From: Hyaloperonospora brassicae
Taxonomy: Eukaryota > Oomycota > Peronosporomycetes > Peronosporales > Peronosporaceae
Direction: 5' to 3'
Length of the DNA stretch: 64,000 bases
Assembly (NCBI GenBank): GCA_947650285.1
Contig: CANTFL010000320.1
Location: 124,001-188,000, forward strand
In this document: positions 21,094-32,491 of the stretch, piece by piece
Position numbering within the stretch: the stretch's first letter is position 1
Layout of the letters: every line of letters starts with the position of its first letter
Made by a program: the position numbers and the translations under genes
The notes under the pieces: model-generated
What the model was told of the DNA's origin: nothing
Databases searched by the model: none
What the model saw: only the letters and a program-made list of their open reading frames with translations

Positions 21094-21982
21094 TGGTGAC
21101 GGCAGGTGGGTAGTTGGGCACAGCTTGACCAACACCCACATCAGCCAATACAGCCGGAGCATACCGTGTGAGAGTTCGCAACTGGCCTCTGGCCTTAAGC
21201 TTGGCGTAACCATACCGAAGCTTTCGTTCTGGACGAACATCTGCCACATCCGCACTTGATCTGAGAGATAACACGCTGCTGAGGTGTCGTGTTCGATGCA
21301 CCCAGTGAACAAAAGCGTTTTCTAATTCTTCCTGAGGTTTGCCTATAAATAGGAGGATAGGTATACACTTCATCAATGGAATCGGTGCGCCCCGTGCTTG
21401 CGTGTCAAGTCGCAACTTGTATTGACTTTGAGTCGTCAAGTAAGGCTGCAGATATCTCTCGCGAAGTTCCTGTCGACTCGCCACCTCATCAGAAGATGTT
21501 GGCTCAGCTCCATTGGCCCACGTGGACAATGAACGACCTGTCATTTGGCGTATACGTTCCATCACACCGAGTGAGGTGAAAAGATAGCCACGACGACCCT
21601 CAAGAGCTGCATCAAGCTGCATACGGCGCTATGAGCTCTTCTCTCGTTGGATAGCCAACTCTTGTTGCTCATCGAGAGGATTGGTGATGATGGTATCGTC
21701 CACATTAGGTGACCGATGCGGCATCGGTGGCGCGTTGGCTTTGCCACGCTCGGAAAATGAGTTCGCTGCAGTATGAGTCGGTTCCTCTTGCACTGGTGAG
21801 TCGGACCTTGTCCTTTTTTCGCCAAGGACATCGGTATCACTACCATAGTCCACCTCCACATCAATGCCGAGGTAGGAAGAGGGAGTCGAGGACTGCGATG
21901 CCATGATGAATAGTTTTTTGCAAATCGTGAAGGTTGAAGGGCATACACACTGTCCTCTTCGAGTAAAGGATTCGATAGACAT
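21053..21982 (-). pseudogene. Antisense ORF of element B, about 310 codons with one stop
   Basis: On the reverse strand one frame runs from ATG 21982 (or ATG 21906, MASQSSTPSSYLGIDVEVDY) to 21053, with a single TAG at 21629-21631. The N-terminal third is Ser/Asp/Glu-rich and low in complexity. The C-terminal part is well ordered: RQELRERYLQPYLTTQSQYK, then APIPLM, then ENAFVHWVHRTRHLSSVLSL. That part is conserved in element C on the strand opposite to its pol (60318-60700). The frame begins about 30 bp inside the 3' LTR and ends at the chromodomain, so it would need transcription from the 3' LTR side. I recognise no known family and do not assign a function. Confidence 0.6.
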
Positions 21983-22000
21983 TTGTGGTAACGTCTGTCT

Positions 22001-22012
22001 GGTGGGGGAGGG
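22001..22012 (+). promoter_or_regulatory. Element B polypurine tract
   Basis: GGTGGGGGAGGG directly precedes the 3' LTR and is the expected primer for plus-strand synthesis. Confidence 0.75.
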
Positions 22013-22612
22013 TGTAACGGGGATACACGTCGATTAATAGTCGACAATAGGTGTGGTACACACAAGGGATGGGATCTTTTATTAAGTAATATTAGAACAC
22101 AGGATCAATTGTTGAAGACTGACGTCTGTCAACAATTGATTACGAGATCTTTTGAGAGGTTTATTTCGGACATTAGCGAGTAAGTTAATTACTTTGTTCT
22201 AAGGTGTTCTTTAGGGTAAAAGAAGAAAAATATTCACTTCCCATTATGGTCCGATAGACATGTTCCTTCTAAGGTGTTCTTTTAGGGTAAAAGAAGAAAA
22301 ACATTCACTTCCCATTATGGTCCGATAGACATGTGCCTCTTTGAGACGTCTTGTGATCGTTAAGGAGATAGCAAAGCCTTGTTAAGGCAGCTACGCCTTG
22401 TGCACTCTGTGCGTTTAATTATTAGAATTGTTTGGTCCCCCTGGGACAGAAACCGTAAGCTCTATGAGCTTGTTGACTCTTTGAGTCGGGTTCTTTGAAC
22501 CAAACCTTAGCTCTCTGAGCTGTTGACTCTTTGAGTCGGGTTCTGAACCTGAAGTTGCTCATTGAGCGTAAAAGTCTTTATCTGACTTAAGGAGTTGTGC
22601 AGCTCTGCTATA
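22013..22612 (+). repeat. Element B 3' LTR (600 bp) with internal 70-bp duplication
   Basis: It starts TGTAACGGGG and ends GCTCTGCTATA, and matches the 5' LTR. The segment beginning TTCTAAGGTGTTCTTT is present twice in tandem (22197-22263 and 22267-22334, about 70 bp each with a few differences), whereas the 5' LTR has it once. This accounts for the length difference of 69 bp. Newly inserted LTRs are identical, so the duplication arose after insertion or was resolved unequally. Confidence 0.88.
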
Positions 22613-25563
22613 GGTGTCATCAACGTCAAAATGCCCGCGTGTTGTATGGACAGTGACAACTTTTGCAATTTCGTGTTTTAGCGTCGATTGCATGAAGTCG
22701 GGCACTCTTAACGTTTCTATTGTGCTTTGTTTTAATGCATCGATTGTGCTGAGGATAATTGTTAAGTGTAAAAAAGGCTTTAAATGATAATTGCCAATTG
22801 AGTCACATTGCAGCGGGTCACACCGTGCTGTATAAATACATTGCTTTCGTGGTTTATAGCCCATAACTAAGACAATATACAAGCCACGGAGATATTACCT
22901 ATGCAAATCATAATTACGCAAGACACACTGGAACATCCGCAGATTCAAAAAACTGATATTCATTTTTTGCATGTATAGATCACGACACAGAAATCGCTAG
23001 ACAAGTTCACTCTGAATTCAACCTGGTGGTGATTGAAATTGGGACATGCGTTAAATTGAACATATAATATATAGAAAAATCGGTAAGTAGCAATGATGTA
23101 AACTTTAATGAGACAATGGATTTGAGTTGCACAAGTGTTTGATTAATTCAGCCTGTAGTGTAATACATCCAAAATTTACAAGTTGAGATATCTCTCCACC
23201 CCCACGATATATAGGCAATGATATATGATATAAATATTATCTCTTTAGCCTATCGAGCGCTTTTAATGTCTGACAGTAATGATGTGACTGATACATAATG
23301 AATTTAAACCAAGTATGCACATTAGTAGCTAGTATCATTGATAATAGACGCTTGATGCGTAAATTATAATGCACATGCTCGATATCTCAGTATATTATGG
23401 CGTCACCGCTTAAATTGATTAGTTTATTGCGGCCAAGACGAAGCGTGTCGTGTCTCGTAGGTAACGGGCGTATTACGGCACGCACGTAGCTATTTAAACA
23501 CCGGACAAAGTTGTGTGGTCCCTTCGTTGGCGCAGCGAGGTGCGACAATACATCCATTCATTATAAATGTATTAAAGATATTAGCTTACTAGCGTTCGAG
23601 AATAGTAAGATTAGCAGTTGCTGGTCTACCAATTGTCAGATAATTATTCAACAATAAGAACAGCCTTTTATTTATTCATTTGAGCATATCGAACTTGCAC
23701 GGCATTTCGCTTTAGCTTAAAAAAGGACACACCAACTAATGGATCGATATTAGTTAAAAAAAGAATTTGTAATTTTGCAAGCCTTAGCTCTCTTTAGAAT
23801 CTCACTTTTTGCATTTTTAGGTAAGATCCTGATAAGCAATAAGCAGATTTATATGAATTTCGATAGATACGTCATATATATTCATAAGATTCATAAGATG
23901 AATGCAAGGCAAGGTGCCGATATATTAGAAAATTAGTCGCGCGTTGAACCAACCAACAAGCCTCACACTTCTGCAATATTTTTATAAGTAACCATGATGT
24001 ACTAATAAAGCGATAGCTCTCTGTATGGAAGTACATCATCTCAGTACGAATCTTCATCCATTTGATATAATAATTAGTTTTTTTATAATATGCGGTGAAC
24101 CATAAATGGTTTTATCAAGTTCACATCTTCCGAGATGCTAAAAAAAGGATCAGCGGATCCATGAATTCAGAGAAATATAATGTATGACCAACCGAAAAAA
24201 AAGTGAATTTTTACCTTATGATAATCAACGCAAATTTTGCGTAGGTTATGGTAAAAGAAATTAAAAAAGTCCATCTTCCACAATTGCTAATGTGGGGTGG
24301 AAGATTTTAGTTGCCCTGACTTGCCAACTCACGGAGAGGGTACTCCGATCCGTGTATTTCTGGATAACCCAGTGCTCACCATGTGAAATTATCGTTTTGG
24401 ATTGCTGAAAAGATTTGTTAAGACCTGAGGAGATATCGATCTTGATCTGTGTTGAAGTCGAAGATTGCTCACAGTTCAAAAGTCTCGATACAGCAATCCG
24501 TTACTCTCGAGTCTCTCGCTCAAGACATATAAGAAACTTTGGATTCATCACCCTAACACTTGAGCTGCCTTTACAATTCTGATGTACAGTCCTTTTCCTC
24601 GTATGCTGCGTCCAATTGTAGTTTTAGACTCGCGAGTACTTGCGCGGTCCACGCTGAATCTATCGAGATAGGTCTTTGCAGCCTTGGCGAGCAATATAAG
24701 ATCCGCTTCAGCGTATTTGTACACGTGCTAGGCAGTTGTTGGGATATTATTAACACATTTTTCACAGAATAATTATACTTATCTTGATTAAAATAAGTAG
24801 AATTTATGTATGTCAATTGATTAGTTGTGTTCGTTTACATCCTAACATTATACCCATCTTAAACCACATAATATTCTATTAATTAATAGACCTTACATGT
24901 TCACGTCTCGAACACGCGTCGAAATAGACCGTTTAATTAATCATCACCTTGATGGTCGCAATATTGTACTGCCCAATAGACATATCGCCACACGTCGAAA
25001 TTTGAAAGAATACCCATAAAATCGTGGGCAATTTGAAAGTTCGAAATGCACCCAAATATAGAGAATAATATGCTTACAAAAATTTGCGTTATCAATACGA
25101 CAGATTTACCGACGATTCAATCCTGAACGTATGACCATCGTCTCATCTACTCTTTTGATATCTTAATTAAAATTTCCTATAGAAACGATCGTACGATTTC
25201 CTTTCTCCAATTCGCATTATGATCTCCAGCTGACAGGTTTGGTGTGTCAATGAATATTTGGCTTTTAAACCCATAATCGGCCTCGTATTGGTTTAAAAAA
25301 AACAATTCCACCTGATTCTTATCACTAAATTTAGTGCCAGCATATATATATATTTGCAAAGCATTCGAGATCGACGTGTCTACAAATACGTGCCACACAT
25401 ACAGTTTTAACTTACTAAGTCTCAAAAAATATTTATTTGTTCAAGAAGGTATAAAAGTAATAGAGACATCACGTGAAAAGTCTATATAGGTCGGCGTATT
25501 GCTAAAGATTTTTTAGGTCAGCAGAATGGAAGCGCCATATATTGTGTAGGGAAACTACGAACG
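22613..25563. other. AT-rich stretch, no intact gene recognised
   Basis: A long, AT-rich region with short open frames. The longest (22559-22882, reverse, 107 codons) runs into the element B LTR and has no recognised domain. Apart from a small repeat fragment at 24245-24470 nothing could be assigned. Confidence 0.4.
24245..24470 (+). repeat. Fragment of the 1855-bp LTR-like family
   Basis: The stretch TGACTTGCCAACTCACGGAG, followed by GGTACTCCGATCCGTG and TGGATAACC, aligns with 43035-43110 in the insertion inside element F. The preceding bases (TTATGGTAAAAG, then AAGTCC) resemble the start of that insertion loosely. Similarity stops near 24470, so only the left ~220 bp is present. Confidence 0.55.
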
Positions 25564-26467
25564 TGTTATTCCCTCCTTTCCATTAGTTTTCGGAGTGATA
25601 AACTCAAGGAGAGAAGTCGGAGCACATAGAAGTCGACGAGACAAGGCTCAACGATGAAGACTCTACGAGCCAAGAATCGACGGGGGAAGACCCGACAAGA
25701 GATCAAGATGGTGACTTGTCCATACCACTATGTATTATAATGGGAGGACGAGGGGAATGAAGCATAACCCTTCACGAGTCTTTTTGCAATGAAGGAGAGA
25801 AAGGGAGATAATTAATACAGAGCAGACTTTTCAATCTTAAGACATGTGTACACATTTAAGATAAGTCCCTTACTTGGCTAAATGATACCTGCTTACTAGC
25901 CCCGGGGAGCATAGCTTATAGAGTTCGAGATTGATGGCTCCAAGATATTTGATGCGGCCCAGTGTAGGCATTACTCGCTTCCAGCGAAAGATCAGTCTAG
26001 TCGCTCGGCGAGCCGGTGACCGGGTAGACGGCACCGCTTTAAGCCTCGTCACACGGCGAGCCAATGACTCACTTAGACAGCACAAAATTAGACTAGCGAA
26101 CGGCAATATATTTATCCAATAGACGGCACTATTCAAAGACTCGTCAAGCGACGAGGCTGTGGGTCGTTAATTAAGGAAACCGTAAGTATTTTAGTCGGGC
26201 GTATACTGCGCCCGGTGACCTGTCAAAGCGTCAAGACGCCGATGTCTACCCATTAGTACGGGGTCACAGATAAATATGGACGAACGCTTCTGAGCTTAGT
26301 CAGTCTTCTGGAAAAGATAGTAAGCATTTAAAGGTATTCAGCTAGTCGAGAGCCATAAATGAACCCGGAGAGGCGAACGGCAGAGGATATTCACCCGACG
26401 TACTATCCTAAATGCACCAACTAGCTCAGCAATTGTTGTGTTGTTCCGTTAAGACTATGTTGCCACA
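25564..26467 (+). repeat. ~0.9-kb solo LTR, same family as the one in element B
   Basis: It aligns with the reverse complement of 17143-18070 over most of its length, including AATACAGAGCAGACTTTTC, CCAATAGACGGCACTATTC, CGTCAAGCGACGAGGCTG and GCCCGGTGACCTGT. It may start at TGTTATTCCC (25564) and end near GCCACA (26467). The short open frames inside (25870-26136 reverse, 25931-26122 forward) are incidental. No internal retroelement genes flank it. The ends are uncertain. Confidence 0.6.
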
Positions 26468-27439
26468 GATCTAACTAGTTTCTATACCGCATCTACCGAA
26501 TTAGCACCGCTTAGAGAGTTTGCAGACCTATTGACGGAAGTTGCTCTCAGCACACAGCCCTGCGTGTGTTGTTGCTGCGTGTGTGATGCGATATCCGCAT
26601 CATATGAACATTAAAGTGACGAAGGATGTGTCACTTCCAGCCTTAATTAATTGTGGGTAATAAAAAATGTCATCTGCCTCCAGCTAATATAGAATCTCGT
26701 GCTTACATAAGTTAATCGCAAAACCTTATAACGAAGATCAAGGTGAGCCTTGCAAAAGGCACATTCGTTACAGTGACTAAACGTGTGAAGGTAATAAACT
26801 ACACTTGAGAAGATAAAAGCACGATATTTTTTCATTGTAATACAGTTAAATGACAAATTGATTGTTTCCTTGTTCCACCATCGCTCAGAAGGTTCCAGTC
26901 TTAATGGTAACTTGCACACGACACAGACATATCCCGACGTCGAGAGCTTGTCTACCAGACAAGATGATGGGTTGACCTTCTTAAACATATTGTATTTACA
27001 CTCATCCCATTTATTTTGCAAAGCTTGCCAGTGTAGGACCGGTCGTCATCGGTTCGATGCAGAACCCGGAATTAACTGATGTAGTGTAGTGCGTTCTTCT
27101 AAAGCAAAACTTGTGTCGCCGTGTTAGTCATAATGATCCGTAACTGCGCATCCTACATGATTGTGAAATTCCAGCAATATGTTGGCATCGTTGCCATCAG
27201 AATCGTTACCTCACGGTCAGGTAAAATTAATGTACTAGCCACGCATGTAAATGTTCTTGCGGAAGTATAGCTGTGATTGCGAGGCTTTTTAACAAGTGAA
27301 GTCGATTACATCATTTTGTGCCCCGTTACAAATCATTAAGGTACGGCAAATATAGGTGGTAATTATAAACTCAAATTTCGTCTATAACAAATACAATTGC
27401 GAGAATAATAATAGAAGCCATATATCAAAAAGACGATTG
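26468..27439. other. No gene assigned; one Cys-rich ORF of unknown nature
   Basis: The only notable frame is 26647-27021 on the reverse strand (124 codons). It includes GYVCVVCKLPLR and later CNECAFCKAH, which could be two zinc-binding pairs. I do not recognise a family, there is no neighbour context, and the spacing between pairs is long, so I would not call it a gene on this evidence. Confidence 0.3.
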
Positions 27440-28250
27440 AATGTACCCTTGTTTGTCATAGCCGAGGGCTTTGCTCATATCTACATCGACACGATCTTGC
27501 GACTAAATGGACTGCTCGGAAAACTTGTGTCGAACCTAGACCTTCAATTGATGCCGACTTCAAAAAACTTGATGTTTCGTTCCATTGGAATACTTTTGCT
27601 GATGTATACTTTCACTATACGAAAGTTTTTCTTTGAAAGGAATGTGCCAAGCTTAATTGTATAAAATTTTATCAGGGGAACTCTCTATTGTTTCCATATT
27701 AGACTGAGATTCGGTATGTGGCAAGTTTTTGTTTTGCCATTAACAAATCCGTGCATGCGTCAAACACGCATACACCATTCTAATTTAGTGTCTTACTTCA
27801 TCGGAGTATTCTCACGGTTTCATTGTGAATCTGTATGATGTCAAAAAATGATAGCTCGAGCAAAACATAATATCGCTTGTATAAAAGCTCCGACGTTCAC
27901 GTCGAAGTGGCAGATAATGACGTCGATCTCACCAATTTTAACGACAAAAACCTTATATATATCAATCGATGTATCACTGCAACAGATAATGATGCAATTC
28001 TGATTCATCAAGTATCGCCGACTACTTGATGTAAAAAATGTGATGACCACGTTGGCGTAGAGAATAATGGGTTCGCACTACGAATAGGGCGCGCTGTAGT
28101 AAAGCTATACCAGCTCTTTTCCGAGAGTAAGGCTTGAGTGTCAAAGCTACTTTGTTCTCATATTAGCACGACAAACGATTCTACCAGGTCAAAAAAAATT
28201 TTCACAAAGTTAATAAATTCGGGGAACAACGACTCTTAGAGTGACGTATG
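27440..28250 (+). pseudogene. Relic of a D/E-type gypsy integrase
   Basis: The frame 27356-27664 contains VIAEGFAHIYIDTILRLNGL, then LLGKLVSNLDLQLMPTSK and MFRSIGILLLMYT. These align with the integrase core of element E (ITAQGCARVFIDTIFRLQG and following). The core SDRD-type Asp has become Asn (VSNLDL). Further on, 27890-28020 reads VEVADNDVDLTNFNDK and TATDNDA, which resembles the acidic insertion of the D/E integrase. No LTR was found nearby. It is a heavily decayed fragment. Confidence 0.5.
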
Positions 28251-30949
28251 TTTCTATGGACTTACGATTGCAGCGCATGCAGCACACATTGCTATAGAGT
28301 ATACACCTTAAACATGCTGTTAAAGGTTAGCCAGTAAGATTGTACGTGACTATCTTCATTTTAGTGCGCAGAGATATTCATTCAATGACGAACACGAAAG
28401 TATAAATTGTCGAAGCATTTAATTTTGGTTGTGGACTGGTAGAGTAAAAATATAATATGTATCCAAAAGGGGACGATACGCGAACAACACTAATTTTGTA
28501 ATTAATTGAGCTGGGGCCTCGTATGCATACCGTACGTATTTCACCAAAGTGTACTACCGCTACAGCCTATTAACACAAGACCATTTTGCAGAATAAATTC
28601 AGATGGCACACCAAATAGTAGTTTATACATGTAAGATTTTATTGCGGGATCGGTGTATTGATAAAAACAAGGCGCTGGAGATAATGAAAGAGCAAATGGT
28701 AATTCGTTCTACGAAGGAGGCCGAGCTTAAAGTTTACAGTTACTTTCCTCTACACGTAGTGAATTAAGTGCTCAAGCGGATAAATATTGCCCAAAGGCAT
28801 CCTTCCTTATTCGCTGCATCACCCAAATTAATAAAGGCACAATTAAGCTTACATGTACTTTTTATACGCATTAAACCATTTACGCGAGGCGTCTCTACGC
28901 AAATATTATTACGATCCTTCTACAGGCGATGTATACGCCCGCCACCCTATGAGATCTCCATCATCTTTTTGTGGTCATTTTCGAAGCGCCTATAATTTGC
29001 TGAAAGATGAAATATTCCCACGTAATCGATCGATACCGTGTTCATCCGCAATTTTCTTGCGCTTGCTAGCATGTACCCGCCAAGTACCATTTAACTGCGA
29101 GAAAGCGTATTGAAAACGACCCCTTTAGCGATCGTTTGGTGATTCTGAGCTGTATCGGTTGGAGTCGACGCCTTTCCCACTCATGTTTAAGTTCTTTGCG
29201 CACCTGCAGCGTTATGCAATTCGTTTCCATTACAGAAAGATAGGTTGGCGGCTGAGATTGCCCAGATCTTCCTCCACTATACCATCCAATAGCGTATTTG
29301 CGCGGTATTCAACGCTTTTTCGTAAATTGTATCTATAATTGACGCGAATTGGATGTGGACTTGCGCCACCGGACGAGGTATCGCGTTCGGCGGTCCACGT
29401 ATATGCCTTTTCAACTATGTTGAAAGGCTTGATTTTAACTATATTTAACGAAGTCGGTCTCCTCTAGCAGTACGACGAGGCCCATTAAACAGTTAAGAAG
29501 GTACCACTGATAATTATTGCAAAAACGCTGGTAAGTATCTTGCAAGATCGCAATCTCTTTATGAACGCTAAAGGTGATGCTCGATGGTCTATACGGCAGA
29601 TTGGGAAAGATGGACGTACTGAGATTACGGTGTATTTCCATCTTACTTCAACACTATTGCGCTAGATCAATCCGATAAGCCTTTATTTCGAGATAGCTAG
29701 CGCAGCTATATTAAGCAACGGTTTAGGGACGACTTATAATCCTACAGCGACTAGCATATAATTTAACAATATAGTCATCACGATGAATGCATTTGACATA
29801 GTAGATGACTATTTGTAGCGCCTAAGCCTATGAGTGACCGTCGCGGATATGGCTACCGCTGCACTGTTGATTACTATAGAGCACATCACTGTAGAAGTCG
29901 TGTTCCGCGGCTATTTGCTCTTACGGACGTCAAGGGCATGATGCCTTGGCGAGGCCAACAAGGGGTACGATACATGTTTAGGGTTGATAAAGACCATCGA
30001 TATTAATCTCGACTTGGTGGGAATCAACGATAGTTCGCTGAAGAAAAAATCAATATGCTGCGGCATATATGCTCGCGAGTATTCTCATCATTATCACCGA
30101 CACCACGACTGTCGCGATTACCCAGATCTCTTCATGCCTAATGTTTCCGATTTAGAGATTCCGCCAACATCATGAGGATCGAAATATTTTGCCAACCACT
30201 GACGCCCTGTCCGTATGAGTACCACCGACTAGAATGAAGCAAATAGACGTTTAATAAATCAGGCGAAACGAGTCATCTCGGTCTTTAGCATCACGATTGT
30301 TTCCATCGTGGCGAGTTTCTTTTGCTTTCGCTCATGCACACCTTGTATCACCAAAAGCCTAAGCAGAAGCTTACGATTCGGATGTGGTATCCGACTCTTC
30401 AGCATCGATGACCTCCAACTCTAGGTCATCGTACAATCGGTAATTCTCACTACGAAATTAGCGAATAGATCAGCACATCCACCAGAAACGATTGGCTCTA
30501 TAGTAGTATGAGGCGGATGAATTTCGGGATTATTTGGTCTTCTATTGTCTCCTCAGCAGCTGGTCGAATTCGTGCAGCCTCCTTCTATAATTCTACAGCT
30601 TCACATTCTATGGACTATCTGATCATGCGATGATCTTTGTAATTGAGTTGAATTGACCAACAAAAGACTTTCTTTCCGTGTGTAACATGCCTGTAGTCAC
30701 TCCGTCACCCATCAGCAGGCCTCTTCAAATTATGCAATTGCCTAATCTGCATACCTTCAATAAAATTAGGTGCCATATGAAAAAAACGATTTGGCAGGTA
30801 AGGCATTGTGCTTTAAATAAATTATACGTAGGGGCTTGATTAATTAAACGGATCAGAATGTCGTGCTGCTTGCATTAGAAACCATTCAGGAGAAAAGTCA
30901 GTCAGTGACGTTTTGAAAGACCTTTACGGAGCTTTGAGGTGAAGAATTC
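28251..30949. other. No gene recognised
   Basis: Several plus-strand frames of 60-90 codons occur (for example 28853-29113 and 29984-30175), with no recognisable domains. A reverse-strand acidic segment near 30380-30430 (DDLELEVIDAEESDTTSES) may belong to the tail of the hAT-like relic to the right, which is read on the same strand. That link is a guess. Confidence 0.35.
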
Positions 30950-31400
30950 ACTATAAACCGGCGACGTATTGGGAAACGGTGCCTCCAGGTCGCTTCCAAC
31001 TGGATAAGCTGGTGGAATTGACCCCAAAGACCCTGTTTATCACATGCACTGTCGAATGAACACGTTTGGTCTCAAGCATCGATTGACGACTGCTGTGATT
31101 TATCGATGCGATAAGCAGTGCAAAGCGCCATACATTGGGCACTGATCTTGTCGACGTCGGCTGGCTTGTATGAAGCGTCTAGTCGCTCATTATGATGCTC
31201 GACAAGCAACGCGATGTCGCGTCCCTGGAGCTGGACCAGATCCGATGGATGCGTCGGTGGTTCGCATATAGTTTCTGCCGTCGTTGTGGTTATCCTGTAG
31301 CCCAACGAATTCGAGAAACTCTCCGACATTGCCAAAGATAAGCTGCGCGATATTGTCTAATAGCGTCGCGCACATCTAATCGCTGAGAGCGGAAATCCGA
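30950..31400 (-). pseudogene. hAT-like transposase-family relic
   Basis: On the reverse strand, frames at 31375-31072 read LGYRITTTTAETICEPPTHP, then DLVQLQGRDIALLVEHHNER, then YKPADVDKISAQCMALCTAY. After a stop and frameshifts the sequence continues with SFDSAW-like and APFPNTSPVYSEF pieces. The order (a Pro-rich start, a VxLxGxxxAxLVxxH segment, then a FPNTxxVxSxF segment) recalls the C-terminal part of a large family of hAT-like proteins in oomycete genomes. Stops and shifts show it is dead. No terminal inverted repeats were found. Confidence 0.45.
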
Positions 31401-31939
31401 ATAATTATAATGAGTGAGGTTTCGAAAAAGCTCAGTGATGTTGGATAACCCGGCGCGATATTAAAATGGGTGGCGTGAAGGTTGGCGTCCATGTTAGGAA
31501 ATTCGCCATTCCGCCTCTTCGTGCCGATTGTCAGCATCACAAAGACGAACATTAGCTAAATATTAGATTGTTGATGTCTGAGCGTCAGGTGGTGACCTTG
31601 TAGACGCATCACCACCGTGTAGATGAAGATTGTGATCGATGCAGTGACTTAGAAGAGGATCCAATAAACAATCCTTGTCGGCTCACTGGCCCGACGGGCA
31701 GGAGGCATCTCTGCGTAGTGCGACATAGATTTGTGTCAATATTTTAAAATTTAGGATGTGGGGGGTTTACGGCGTGCCAATGCGTAGCCGACGTCTTGGT
31801 TAAAAACGAGCCCCATTCAGCACGAGCGTCTGCAGCCTGTCTGAATGTAGGATCATTGCTACCAGCGTCGCCCACCGCCGATCCCCATCTCTGCGTTTGA
31901 CTTTTTCCCATATACATTAATAGCGACTATTGCACACTC

Positions 31940-32381
31940 TGTAACATGGCACTGGTGACAACGTACTGGTTGACCAGTGCGGAGCTCACTTCTACTGACA
32001 ACAGTGATATTCAGTGCCCCGCTAAGTGTTGCACCAACACAGAGGAAGGAAAGGAGACTGAGTGACCACGCTAGTCTCTGGTAAAGTAAAACTGTTATTT
32101 AATACAATTAAGTCCTATCGATCTTATGTCTCTGTTTATCTTGACTTAATTATATTAATCTAACTAAACGTATGATGACGTCCATCCACCACCAATTGCG
32201 AGCGTCTAGCAGCGATCAGTGGGTCGATATCATATCAATATCAACCAATAAGTAGACCCTTCGGTCATCTTCAACAATATAATCATGCTCTGTGATATTG
32301 ATGAAAGAATGATCAGCGTAATATTCTTTATTGTCATTTTATCCTTAGAGGCAACATCATGTAACGGGCTAACCCGTTACA
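31940..32381 (-). repeat. Element D 3' LTR (442 bp)
   Basis: In element orientation it starts TGTAACGGGTTAGCCCGTTA and ends ATGTTACA. It matches the 5' LTR with scattered differences. The first 23 bases form a short palindrome (TGTAACGGG, then GCCCGTTACA), a feature shared by the related LTRs in this window. Confidence 0.88.
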
Positions 32382-32402
32382 TCACCCTCTCCTCCTCTTA
32401 CT
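32382..32402 (-). promoter_or_regulatory. Element D polypurine tract
   Basis: On the reverse strand AAGAGGAGGAGAGGGTGA lies directly before the 3' LTR, the expected plus-strand primer. Confidence 0.75.
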
Positions 32403-32491
32403 GATAGTAAGCGTGTGACTATCGAAACTTTTGTGGCCACCCGTTGGATGCCGACGGGACGGGGAGCACTTATTGGTCAGATCCATTTATT

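Larger units (their letters stand above)
14187..22612 (+). mobile_element. Element B: Ty3/gypsy retrotransposon with chromodomain and antisense ORF
   Basis: This is a complete but dead gypsy element of about 8.4 kb. It has matching LTRs (531 and 600 bp), a primer-binding site, gag, protease, RT, RNase H, integrase and chromodomain in canonical gypsy order, and a polypurine tract before the 3' LTR. GGTAT before and GGTGT after form an imperfect 5 bp target duplication. The RT core is deleted, and a LTR of another family is inserted between protease and RT. A long reverse-strand frame lies between chromodomain and 3' LTR. The pol frames carry few stops compared with element A, so B is younger. 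Confidence 0.88.
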
